From Methylorubrum populi (GTDB lineage: Bacteria; Pseudomonadota; Alphaproteobacteria; Rhizobiales; Beijerinckiaceae): a DNA stretch of 64,000 nucleotides. The position numbers and the translations under genes are program-made. How positions within the stretch are numbered: position 1 is the stretch's first letter; the number at the start of each line of letters is the position of its first letter. The DNA lies in contig JAQIIU010000002.1 in the NCBI GenBank assembly GCA_036946625.1, forward strand, positions 248,001 through 312,000, written 5' to 3'. The notes below the pieces were generated by a model that saw only the letters and a program-made list of their open reading frames with translations, did no database searches and had not been told where the DNA came from. Positions 37,694 through 47,400 of the stretch are shown here, piece by piece.

Positions 37694-38467
37694 ATGCTCC
37701 TCCGACGTCCTCCTCCGGTCACCGCCGAACCGGGCCCGAACACGAAGAAGATCGTGAGCTGGAACCTGCTGCGCCGCACCGGCGCGGCGGTCGACTGCCT
37801 CGTGGCGCTGATCGAGCGGGAGCGGCCCGACCTGCTGCTGATGCAGGAGGCCACCAGGGACATCGCCGCGCTGACGGAACGGGTCGGCGGCGTCTACGCC
37901 TGGGCGCAACTGCCCGGCCGCATCCACGGGCCGGCGATGTGGAGCCCGACGCCCTGGCGCAAGCCCCCCGAGACCGTCGCCCTCCCCCCGGGTGTGCTGA
38001 TCGACCGGGTCTGCCAGGTGCTCGATACCGGCGATTTCGGCGTCGCCAACGTCCATCTCTCGCATGGACAGGTCCTGAACCGGCGCCAGCTCCGGCGGAT
38101 CGAGGGCCACCTGCCGGCCCGCGCGGCGGTGCTCGGCGACTACAACATCGTCGGTCCCGCCCTGCTGCCGGGCTTTCGCGATGTCGGCCCGCGGCGACCG
38201 ACCCATGCCATGGTCGACGTGCTGCCGCTGCGGCTCGACCGCTGCCTCGTACGCGGGCTCGTCTGCCACGCGCGCGCGGTGCTGCCCCGCGGCCTGTCGG
38301 ACCATCACCCGATCGTGGTGCATCTCTCGCCGGCGCCGGGGGGCGCCGCGGTCGGCCGGCTCAGAGGTATGGCAGAAGCAGTCGGACGGCTGCGTCGCGC
38401 AGGCGCTGCGCGAGCGAGCGGGCGTCGAGGTCGCCCAGCGTCAGACGGGTCTGCCGCTTCCCCGTGA
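37694..38467 (+). CDS. Endonuclease/exonuclease/phosphatase family protein
   Basis: This 257-residue protein has the EEP metal-dependent fold: IVSWNLLRRTG, LLLMQEAT (catalytic Glu), VANVHLSHGQVLNRRQLRRI, LGDYNIVG and GLSDHHPIVV (catalytic Asp-His). It is cytoplasmic with no signal peptide. The last 40 residues, rich in Arg/Gly/Ala, are encoded over the 3' end of the converging cardiolipin-synthase gene (38361-38467) and may be read-through caused by loss of an earlier stop. The neighbour acts on phospholipids, so a phosphodiester substrate is possible, but this is guesswork. Confidence 0.78.
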   Translation: MLLRRPPPVTAEPGPNTKKIVSWNLLRRTGAAVDCLVALIERERPDLLLMQEATRDIAALTERVGGVYAWAQLPGRIHGPAMWSPTPWRKPPETVALPPGVLIDRVCQVLDTGDFGVANVHLSHGQVLNRRQLRRIEGHLPARAAVLGDYNIVGPALLPGFRDVGPRRPTHAMVDVLPLRLDRCLVRGLVCHARAVLPRGLSDHHPIVVHLSPAPGGAAVGRLRGMAEAVGRLRRAGAARASGRRGRPASDGSAASP

Positions 38468-39797
38468 TGAAGCCCTCGAGCGTCCGGGCGAGGTCCGTGT
38501 CGTAGACCTCGACGTTCAACTCGAAGTTCAGGCGGAAGCTGCGCGAATCCCAGTTCGCGCTGCCGATGAGGCACCATTGGCCGTCGACCACCATCGCCTT
38601 CGAATGATCGAAGGGCGGCGTGTCGATCCAGATCCGCACGCCGCTCTTCAGGAGCGGGTCGATATGCCCGCGCGTCGCCCAGTCGACGAAGCGGTGATCG
38701 CTTTTGGCGGGGATGATCACGTCGATCTCGATGCCCCGCGTCGCCGCGAGGCAGAGCGCGTTCACGACGAGGTCGTTGGGCAGGAAGTAGGGCGTCGTCA
38801 GCCGGATCGATTCCCTCGCGCAGGCGATGACCTGGAGGATCACGGTGGCGATCTTCTCGATATCGGCATCCGGCCCGGAGGTGACGACGCGGGCGATGAC
38901 GTCGCCGGCCGGCGCCAGCGGCGGCAGCCACGCCTCCCCCTCCAGTTCCTCGTCGCTGACGAACAGCCAGTCGGCGATGAAGGCCTGGGTCAGGTGCTCG
39001 ACCACCGGCCCCTCGATCCGGAAATGCGTGTCGCGGATCGGGAAGTCCGGTTTCTGCGACACGCGGTTGCCGTCGGAGATGTTGACGCCGCCGGTGAAGG
39101 CGGTGCGGCCGTCGAGGATCAGCAGCTTCTTGTGGGTGCGCAGGTTCAGGAACGGCATCCGCCAGGGCAGCGCGGAATGCATGAACAGCCCGGCCGGCAC
39201 GCCGAGCCGGCGCAGGCGCCGCCACGCCGCCGGGAAGAAATAGCCGCTGCCGATGCCGTCGAGGATCACCCGCACCTCGGCGCCCCGATCCTGCGCCGCC
39301 TTCAATGCCGCGCAGAACGCCCGGCCGATCGCGTCGTCGCGGAAGATGTAGCTCGACAGGGCGACGCTCCGGCGCGCTTCGCCGATCGCCGCCAGCATCG
39401 CCGGATAGGCCTCGTCGCCGTTGCGGAAGACCTCGATCCGGTTGCCCGCCACCGTCGGCAGGCCGGTGATCGCCTGCACCGCCCGGTCGAGGGCGTGGTA
39501 GGTCTCGGGCACGTGGGCGGAGGGCTGCGGCGTGTCGTCGATCGCCTGCGAGGGGCGCCGCTTCAGACGCCGGGCGCGCCGCTCGACCCGGTTGATGCCG
39601 AAGGTGACGTAGAGGAGGCTGCCGAAGACCGGGGCGAGCCAGGCGAGGCCGATCCAGCCGATCGCCGCGCCCACCACCCGCTTGCGCAGCAGCACGTGCA
39701 CGCTGACGCCGAGCGAGATCACGAGGCCGATGGCCGCGACGATCTCGGTCCGCAGGGAGGCCGTCGTGCCGAGCCATCGGGTGAGGACTTCTTCCAC
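38361..39797 (-). CDS. cls: Cardiolipin synthase (phospholipase D family)
   Basis: This membrane enzyme joins two phosphatidylglycerols to cardiolipin. The 478-residue form chosen begins at GTG 39797 (VEEVLTRWLG) and gives the usual Cls length and two N-terminal membrane helices (IVAAIGLVISLGVSVHVLL and AIGWIGLAWLAPVFGSLLYV). Two PLD motifs are present: THKKLLILDGRTAFTGGVN and DHSKAMVVDGQWCLIGSAN. The frame is open to 39911, but that GTG has no spaced ribosome site. Its 3' end overlaps the converging EEP gene by 107 bp. Confidence 0.87.
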   Translation of the reverse strand: MEEVLTRWLGTTASLRTEIVAAIGLVISLGVSVHVLLRKRVVGAAIGWIGLAWLAPVFGSLLYVTFGINRVERRARRLKRRPSQAIDDTPQPSAHVPETYHALDRAVQAITGLPTVAGNRIEVFRNGDEAYPAMLAAIGEARRSVALSSYIFRDDAIGRAFCAALKAAQDRGAEVRVILDGIGSGYFFPAAWRRLRRLGVPAGLFMHSALPWRMPFLNLRTHKKLLILDGRTAFTGGVNISDGNRVSQKPDFPIRDTHFRIEGPVVEHLTQAFIADWLFVSDEELEGEAWLPPLAPAGDVIARVVTSGPDADIEKIATVILQVIACARESIRLTTPYFLPNDLVVNALCLAATRGIEIDVIIPAKSDHRFVDWATRGHIDPLLKSGVRIWIDTPPFDHSKAMVVDGQWCLIGSANWDSRSFRLNFELNVEVYDTDLARTLEGFITGKRQTRLTLGDLDARSLAQRLRDAAVRLLLPYL

Positions 39798-39938
39798 CGG
39801 TCCGCCTGCCGCCCTGTCCTGTCGAGAACGGCCGAGGAGATAGGCCAAGCCGGGGCCGGCGAACAGGCGGGAAAGGCTCGGATCCGAGGAAGGCGGCCGA
39901 ACTGGTTTCACTCCGGGGGAGCCGGAAGCGATGTCCGG

Positions 39939-40904
39939 TCAGGCGGCCGTCCAGGCGGCGGTGTCGTCCCAGGCGCAGGCGGCGTTCAGGGTGCCGGCGA
40001 AGACGGCGGCCAGCCGCGCCCGCTCGGCCTCGACGATGGGGCCGTCCACGGCGACCGGGCGGCAGCGGCCCGGCATCCCCGGCGCGACGAAATCCGGATC
40101 GACCAGGGTGCCGTCCGCCCCCGTGAACCACGAGCGCGTGCCGAGATCGATGTAGCTCTCCGCCGGAAGACCTTCCGCGAGCAGGATGTCGTGAACGTCG
40201 AGCTCGACGTGCCAGTAGGTGACGGTGGCGAGATCGGTGCGGGCGATGCTCGTGCCGTTGATCAGGCACATGACGGGCACGAGAACGCCGCCTTCGTTGT
40301 CGGCATCGGCACCGACGAGGACGGGATGTCCGGGCGAGAGGCAGAGGTCGCGGACGGGCAGGCCGTGTCCGAAGGCGCCGGCGCGGACGCGGACGGGAGC
40401 GTGCTCGGCGGCGGGTTGCCGATCGCCGCCGAGGCGGCGCTGCCCGATCCAGGTGATCGGGCGGTGCTCGCCGGAGGCGGTGACGGCGGTGTCGCCGACG
40501 CGCAGGCCTTCGACCGGAATGTCGGCCTCGATGCCGTCGCGGATGATACGGATGGCCGTACCATCCGCAAAGCAGAGCGGGGCGTAGTCTCCGAGATTCG
40601 TTTCGTTGAATATTATGATCTCACCTAAGCTCAAGGGAACGCTCGAGAGAATATAGCTATTCCCGTCCTGGCCGGTGAATACGATACTTTCGTTGTCGTC
40701 GAACGAAGTGGCCGTGAATGTTTGGAGAGGGGTTCCGTCTGCCGCAATTGTAACAGAAACTGTATCGCCAGGGTCTGAAACGGACCCACTCACGATTATA
40801 TCAAATGGAGACAGGGAGTCTATTTGGAATCCGTTCGCCGCTCTCTGTGAGGCTTGAGAAAAGTATCCAGCCGGATAGACAACATTGTTGAATGTGATTG
40901 CCAT
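39939..40904 (-). CDS. Hint-domain protein with AT-rich N-terminal half
   Basis: This 321-residue protein has an N-terminal beta-rich region (about 1-110) and a Hint (hedgehog/intein) domain. The Hint part begins at LCFADGTAIR with the nucleophile-type Cys, followed by VEGLRVGDTAVTASGEHRPI, LCLSPGHPVLVG and SYIDLGTRSWF. Such bacterial Hint proteins may self-cleave. The first 300 bases of the gene are clearly lower in GC than the rest and than neighbours, which points to recent acquisition or domain swapping. AGGAAG precedes the ATG. No signal peptide is present. The role is unknown; secretion of Hint proteins by type I or other systems is known but not shown here. Confidence 0.75.
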   Translation of the reverse strand: MAITFNNVVYPAGYFSQASQRAANGFQIDSLSPFDIIVSGSVSDPGDTVSVTIAADGTPLQTFTATSFDDNESIVFTGQDGNSYILSSVPLSLGEIIIFNETNLGDYAPLCFADGTAIRIIRDGIEADIPVEGLRVGDTAVTASGEHRPITWIGQRRLGGDRQPAAEHAPVRVRAGAFGHGLPVRDLCLSPGHPVLVGADADNEGGVLVPVMCLINGTSIARTDLATVTYWHVELDVHDILLAEGLPAESYIDLGTRSWFTGADGTLVDPDFVAPGMPGRCRPVAVDGPIVEAERARLAAVFAGTLNAACAWDDTAAWTAA

Positions 40905-41329
40905 GGTCGCTTCCTTTCGATGGGCGTGTCGTCAACTTTATTGTATTAATAAGTCGCGTTGAAATCGAAATTCAGTCTATCTTAAAGATAAGGGCAAGGA
41001 TACCGGGCGAGATAGTGCTGAATTGCAACATTCGACCCTTTCGTCGCCGTGATGCCGGCGTCGGGCTGGTGCGGCGAGCCGGCCCGAACCTCACGGTCCG
41101 CAGGCCGGCGCGGAGCGCGGGTACGGCGCCGCTGGTCCCGGCTCGGGAGGAATGGAGAGGCATCCGGTCGAGCCAGCCGTGAACGGACGGCTCGCCACGG
41201 ATCCGTACGGCGTGCTAGAACAAACCTCGAACGGTGGGCGGCTCGGCAGCCGCCTTCCGAAAGCCTTCACCCTCTTGCCCTCTGGTGGTTGGGCACGATC
41301 CCCGGGCGTCAGGTTCCAAGCCGTCGAGC
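40905..41329. other. Gene-free region, partly AT-rich
   Basis: The first 130 bp continue the low-GC composition of the Hint gene and probably contain its promoter; the remainder returns to typical GC and leads to addB. No gene or clear element was recognised. Confidence 0.55.
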
Positions 41330-44300
41330 ATGTCCGCGAGCGCCGCTTCCCGCGTCTTCACGATTCCCCCCGGCGCGCCGTTCCTGCCGACGCTGGCGGA
41401 AGCCCTCGTCTCGGGACGCCTCGTCGGCGCGGTCGGCCACGATCCCTTCGCACTGGCTTCCGTCACCCTCTACCTGCCGACGCAGCGGGCGGTGCGGGCG
41501 CTCTCGACCGTGCTCGCGCAACGGCTCGGCGGGGCGGCGCTGCTGCCGCGGATGATCCCGCTGGGCGAGGCCGACGAGGCGGAACTCGACCTCTCCGCCA
41601 ATTCCCTGCTGGAGACGCCGGAAGCGCTGCTGCACCCCTCGATTCCCGCGCTGGAGCGCCGGCTGATCCTCGCCCGCCTCGTTCAGAAATGGGCCGAGAC
41701 CGTCGATCGCGAACTCTTGCCGATCGACGACGAGGTGCCCTTCCTCGTCCCCTCCTCGCCCGCCGACGCGGTGGCGCTCGCCGCCGACCTCGAAGGGCTG
41801 ATGGACGCGCTCACCGTCGAGGGCCTGCCCTGGAGCGAGATCGCCTCCGCCGTCGAGGCCGAGCATTCGCGCTACTTCCGCCTCACCCTCGACTTCCTGA
41901 AGATCGCCGCCGAGCACTGGCCCGGCATCCTCGCCGCCCGCTCGCTGGCCGACCCGACCGCCCGCGCCCGCCGCCTCGTCCTGGCCGAGGCCGACCGGCT
42001 CGATCGCGACCGGCCGGGCGATCCGGTGATCGTGGCCGGCTCCACCGGCTCCGTGCCCGCCACCGCCCGGCTGATCGCCGCGGTCGCCCGCCTGCCCCGC
42101 GGCGCCGTGGTGCTGCCGGGGCTCGACCTGCATCTCGATGCGGAGGGCTGGGAGGCGATCGACGGCGCGGAGGCTCGGCGCGAAGCCATCGCCCACGGCC
42201 ATCCGCAGGCGATCCTGCACGCGCTGACCGGCCCGAAGGGGCTCGCGGTCGCGCGCGGGGAGGTCGAGACCCTCGGCGACCTGCCGCCCGAGGCCGTCGC
42301 CCGCGAAAGGCTCCTGTCGCACGCCCTGCGTCCGGCCGAGACCACCGACGCCTGGGCCCGGCTCGACACGCGGGAGCGCTTGGCCCTGGCGGGCGAAGGC
42401 ATGGCCGGCCTCGCCGTGGTCGAGGCGGCGGACGAGCGCGAGGAGGCGCTGGTCGCCGCGCTGGCGCTCCGCGAGACTTTGGAGACGCCCGGCGCCACCG
42501 CCGCCCTGGTCACGCCCGATCGGGGGCTGGCGCTGCGGGTCTCGGCCGAACTCGCCCGCTGGGGCATCGCCGCGGAGGATTCGGCGGGCCTGAGCCTCGC
42601 CCGCGCGCAAGGGGGGCGCTTCGCCCGTCTCGTGGCGGAACTCGCCGCCGAGGTGGCGCCGGCCCGGGTCATCGCGCTGCTGGCCCACCCCTTCGTGCGG
42701 CTGGGGCTCGCCCGCGGCGAGGTGGTGCGGGCCGCCGCCGCCCTGGAGATCGGGGCCCTGCGCGGCCCCGCCCCGATCCCGAAGAACAGTTTTGACGGGA
42801 TGCGCGCCGCCGTGGCCTTGCAGCGCAACGCCACCGACCGGGTGCCGCGCGCCAGGAAGCGCCTGACGCCCGTCGACTGGGATCTGGCGGAAGACATCCT
42901 CGACCGGCTGGAGATCGCACTGGATGACTTCCGCACCGATCTCCGGCCCGCGACCGGCAACCTCGTGGCGCTGGCGGCCGGGCACCGGCAGGCCTGCGAG
43001 CGGATGATGGGCGGAGCGGAGGACGAGGACGAGGACGAGGCGATCGACGATCCCTCGCTCGACACCCTCGACGCTCTGTTCGACGATCTCGAATCCGCCG
43101 CCCTGGAGGAACTGCCGGGCCGCTTCTCCGACTACGCCGCCTTCTTCACCGCGCTCGCCCGCGACCGCACCGTCGCCTGCGCGCAGAAGGACGCCCATCC
43201 GCGCCTGCGCATCCTCGGGCCGCTCGAAGCGCGGCTCCTCTCCGTCGACCGGATCGTGCTCGGCGGGCTCGACGAGGCGGTCTGGCCGGCGCGCCAGACC
43301 ACGGACGCCTTCCTCAACCGGCCGATGCGCGGACAGGTGGGCCTGAGCCCGCCGGAGCGCCGGATCGGCCAGGCCGCCCACGACTTCGTGCAGGGACTCG
43401 GAACGCAGGACGCCGTGGTGACCCGCGCGGCCAAGCGCGAGGGCTCGCCGACCGTGCCCTCGCGCTTCCTCCAGCGCCTGCGCGCCTTCGGCGGCGATGC
43501 GGTCTGGGCCGGAGCGATCGCCCGCGGCCGGCGCCTGCGCGGCCTCGCCGCCTTGCTCGACCGCGGCCGGGAGGCGCCGCCGCCGCGCCTGACCCGGCCG
43601 GCGCCGAAGCCCGACCCGGCGCTGTTCCCGGAGCGCCTCAGCGTGACCGAGATCGAGACGCTGGTGCGCGACCCGTACTCGATCTTTGCGCATCATATCC
43701 TGGGATTGGAGGCGCTGGAGCCGATCGCCGTGGTGCCGGGCGCGGCCGAGCGCGGCAGTCTCGTGCACGAAGCCGTCGCGCGATTCGTCCAAGTCTATCC
43801 AAGGCAGATCGAGGACCCCGTGCTTGCGCGTGAGCGCATGGCGGATTTGGCGGCCAACGTCTTCGCGCGCATCGAAAACGAGTATCCTGAACTCTACGCC
43901 GAATGGTCTCCCCGCTTCGGTCGGATGGCGACCGAGTTCCTTGAATGGGAATTCGAGCGTCGCCCGACACTGAGCGCGATCTACGCAGAGCGCTCCGGCA
44001 CGCTCGTCATCCCGCTCGGCAAAAAGACCTTCACCCTCTCGGCCCGGGCCGACCGGATCGAGGCGCGGGCCGACGGCGGCTTCTGCATCGTCGACTTCAA
44101 GACCGGCGCGCCGCCGAGCAACCGCACGGTCTTCGCCGGCTTCTCGCCGCAACTGACCCTGGAGGCGGCGATGCTGATGCGCGGCGCCTTCGAAGGCTTG
44201 AAGGCGGAGGCGCCGCCCGACCTCCTCTACGTCCACGCCTCGGGCGGGCGCGAGCCGTTCCGGCCGATCCCCGTGAAGGCGCCGCCGGGCGATGCGCGGG

Positions 44301-44482
44301 CGGTGGCGGCGATCGTCGAGGAGCACCTCGAGCGCCTGCGCGGTCTCGTCGCCCGCTACATGGCCGGCGAGGCGGCCTACCTGTCGCGTCCCTATCCGCA
44401 ATACGTGCGCGCCTACAACGCGTACGATCACCTCGCCCGCGTCCGCGAATGGTCGCTGGCGGGCGAAGGAGAGGCCGCGTGA
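41330..44482 (+). CDS. addB: AddB subunit of the AddAB double-strand-break repair helicase-nuclease
   Basis: With AddA it resects DNA ends and recognises Chi-like sites to start RecA-dependent repair, the counterpart of RecBCD. The 1050-residue protein opens with FTIPPGAPFLPTLAEAL and the inactivated helicase-like region (LYLPTQRAVRALSTVLAQRL). In the centre is VLGGLDEAVWP, and at the C-terminus a RecB-type nuclease domain with SVTEIETLVRDPYSIFA and DFKTGAPPSNRTV. Only three cysteines were seen, so the iron-sulfur staple of Bacillus AddB is absent, as in relatives. ATG 41330 is chosen; earlier frames overlap non-coding sequence. addA overlaps by four bases. Confidence 0.93.
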   Translation: MSASAASRVFTIPPGAPFLPTLAEALVSGRLVGAVGHDPFALASVTLYLPTQRAVRALSTVLAQRLGGAALLPRMIPLGEADEAELDLSANSLLETPEALLHPSIPALERRLILARLVQKWAETVDRELLPIDDEVPFLVPSSPADAVALAADLEGLMDALTVEGLPWSEIASAVEAEHSRYFRLTLDFLKIAAEHWPGILAARSLADPTARARRLVLAEADRLDRDRPGDPVIVAGSTGSVPATARLIAAVARLPRGAVVLPGLDLHLDAEGWEAIDGAEARREAIAHGHPQAILHALTGPKGLAVARGEVETLGDLPPEAVARERLLSHALRPAETTDAWARLDTRERLALAGEGMAGLAVVEAADEREEALVAALALRETLETPGATAALVTPDRGLALRVSAELARWGIAAEDSAGLSLARAQGGRFARLVAELAAEVAPARVIALLAHPFVRLGLARGEVVRAAAALEIGALRGPAPIPKNSFDGMRAAVALQRNATDRVPRARKRLTPVDWDLAEDILDRLEIALDDFRTDLRPATGNLVALAAGHRQACERMMGGAEDEDEDEAIDDPSLDTLDALFDDLESAALEELPGRFSDYAAFFTALARDRTVACAQKDAHPRLRILGPLEARLLSVDRIVLGGLDEAVWPARQTTDAFLNRPMRGQVGLSPPERRIGQAAHDFVQGLGTQDAVVTRAAKREGSPTVPSRFLQRLRAFGGDAVWAGAIARGRRLRGLAALLDRGREAPPPRLTRPAPKPDPALFPERLSVTEIETLVRDPYSIFAHHILGLEALEPIAVVPGAAERGSLVHEAVARFVQVYPRQIEDPVLARERMADLAANVFARIENEYPELYAEWSPRFGRMATEFLEWEFERRPTLSAIYAERSGTLVIPLGKKTFTLSARADRIEARADGGFCIVDFKTGAPPSNRTVFAGFSPQLTLEAAMLMRGAFEGLKAEAPPDLLYVHASGGREPFRPIPVKAPPGDARAVAAIVEEHLERLRGLVARYMAGEAAYLSRPYPQYVRAYNAYDHLARVREWSLAGEGEAA

Positions 44483-47400
44483 ACGCCCCCCCGACCGGCT
44501 TCGCCGTCGACGACCTGACGAGGCGCGCCCAGCGCCGTGCCGCCGATCCGCGCCTCTCGGCCTGGGTCTCGGCCAATGCCGGGGCGGGCAAGACCAAGGT
44601 GCTGACCGACCGGGTGCTGCGCCTGCTCCTCGACGGCGCGCCGCCCGGCCGCATCCTCTGCCTCACCTTCACCAAGGCGGCCGCCGCCAACATGTCGATC
44701 CGCGTGTTCCAGCGCCTCGGCCGCTGGGTGACGCTGGACGACGCGACCCTCGCCCTCGAACTCGCCGAACTCACCGGCGAGCGGCCCGCCCGCGACACCC
44801 TGCGGCTCGCCCGCCGCCTGTTCGCCCGCGCCGTCGAGACGCCGGGGGGCCTCAAGATCGAGACCCTGCATGCGCTCTGCGAGCGGCTGCTGCACATGTT
44901 CCCGTTCGAGGCCAACGTTCCGGCCCGCTTCGTCGTGCTCGACGACGACCGGTCGCGCGAGGCCTTCGAGATCGAGACCGACAACGTGCTCGCCGACGCG
45001 ATCCTCGGCGGCAACCAAGCCCTGTCGGACGCCCTCGCCGTGGTCGGCGCGGAAGCCTCCGGCGACACCCTGCGCGAGGCGATCCGCGCCGCCATGCGCA
45101 GGCGGGCCCTGTTCTCCGATCACCGCGCCCTGGAGCCGGCGCTGGCCCGCCTGCCCGGTGCGCTGGCGCTGCGGGACGGCGCCGATGTCGAGACCGTCGA
45201 GGCGGAGATTTTGGGCGGTGGCAGCCTCGGTGATTGGCTGGAAGTCGCCGGCAGGCTGCGGACCGGCAAGAGTACGGACGAGAGACTCGCGGACGGGCTG
45301 ACGGAGGCCCACGCCGCCCTCGGCACGCCCAAGGCGCTCGGTCCCTACCGCTCGGTCTTCTTCACCGACAAGGACGAACCGCGTTCGGAAAAATCCTTCG
45401 GCACCAAGGCGGTGCCGCCGGAGGTGAGGCAGGCGCTGCGCGACGAGCAGGCCCGGCTGATCCCGCTGTTCGACGCCCTGCGCGCCGCCCGGGCGCTCGC
45501 CCGCACCCGCGGCCTATTCCGGCTCGCCGCCGAGATCCACCGCCGGGTCGAGGCGCAGAAGACGCGGCTCGGCGCCCTCGATTTCGACGACCTGATCCAC
45601 AAGACCCTCGACCTGCTCTCGCGGGTCGGCGCCTCCTGGGTCCTGTACAAGCTCGACCGCGGTGTCGATCACGTCCTCGTGGACGAGGCGCAGGACACCA
45701 ACCCGCAGCAATGGGAGATCCTGCGCACGCTCACCGCCGAGTTCGCGGCGGGCGCAGGGGCGCGGGGCCTCACCCGCACGCGCTTCGCCGTGGGTGACCC
45801 GAAGCAGTCGATCTACAGTTTCCAGGGCGCCGACCCGCGCGAGTTCGAGCTCACCCGCCGTGCCTGGACCCGCGCGGCGCAAGGAGCCGGCCTCGACTTC
45901 GCCGATGTCAGCCTGCGGCTGTCCTTCCGCACCGCGAGCCACGTGCTGGCGGCGGTCGATGCGGTGTTCGGCGTGCCGGAGCACTTCGCCGGCCTGTCCT
46001 TCGAGGCCGGGGCGCCGGGCACCGTCCACGCCTCCGCCCGCGCCGGCGTGCCCGGCGCGGTCGAGCTGTGGGGCATCGAGGAGCCGGCGGAGACGCAAGA
46101 GCCCGACGCCTGGGCCGCGCCGGTCGATGCGCCGGAGGCCAACGCCCCGGCCATCGTCACCGCCCGCCGCATCGCCCGCGCGGTGAAGACCTGGACGACC
46201 AGGGGCGATGCCTGCGGCCGAATCCGGCGGCCGGGCGACGTGCTGATCCTCGTGCGCAAGCGCTCGGCGGCGTTCGAGGAGGTGATCCGGGCGCTGAAAG
46301 GTCTCGGCGTGCCGGTGGCGGGCCAGGACCGGCTGGAGGTGGCCGGCCACATCGCCGTGCTCGATCTCGTCGCGGTCGGCCGCGCCGGGCGCCTGCCCGC
46401 CGACGACCTGACGCTCGCCACCGCCCTGAAGGCGCCGCTGGTCGGGCTCACCGACGACGACCTGACCCGCATCGCGGCGCGCCGCCCCTTCGCCGAGACG
46501 CTGGAGGACGCGCTGGCCCGCCATGCCGAGGCCGGCGACGCGGCGGCGATCCGCGGCCGGGCGGCGCTGCGGCTCTGGATGCGCCTGGCGGCGGAGAACG
46601 GCCCGTTCGGCTTCTACGCCGCCCTGCTCGGGCCGCAGGGCGGACGCAGCCGGCTGGTGGCGCGGCTCGGCGGCGAGGCGGGCGATGCCATCGACGTCTT
46701 CCTCGCGCAGGCCGCCGATGCCGAGAACGGCACCGACGCCCCCTGCCTCGACGCCTTCCTGGCCGACTACGTGGTGCGGCCCGGCCGCGGCAAGTCCGGC
46801 CTCTCGGTCAAGCGCGACCTCGAATCCGGCCGCGACGAGGTGCGGGTGATGACGGTGCACGGCGCCAAGGGCCTGGAAGCGCCGGTCGTCGTCGTCATCG
46901 ACGGCTGCGAGCCGCTCGGCCGCAACGACCCGCCCCTGCTCGCCCTCGACCATGCCGCCGACGGCCCGCTGCCGCCGGTCTGGACCGGGGGACGCACCCA
47001 GGATTGCGCGGCGACGCTCGAAGCCCGCTCGGCGCTCCAGGCCCGGGCGCGCGAGGAGCACAACCGCCTGCTCTACGTCGCCATGACGCGGGCGGCCGAC
47101 CACCTCGTGATCGCGCCCTATCGCGGCGCGACCCGGGAGACGCCGGCCTCGTGGTGCGAGATGGTCCGCATCGGTTTGGAGCGGAGGCTCGGGGCCGGCG
47201 AGGCGATCGGGACCGATCACGGGCCGATCACGATCTGGCGCGACGGTTCCACCGCCTCGCTCGCCGCCGCGGCGGAGACGGCCGCTTCGCTCGAGCCGGA
47301 GGCGGTGCCGGATTGGCTGTTCTCCGCCGTCGCGCCGGAGGCCGAGGCCGCGCCGCCGCTCAGCCCATCCGGCGCCCTCGGCGCGGCGGACGGGCAACGC

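Noticed and set aside
41309..44431. Minus-strand frame of 1040 codons opposite addB
   Set aside because: It is a shadow of the AddB coding sequence with no recognisable domains.
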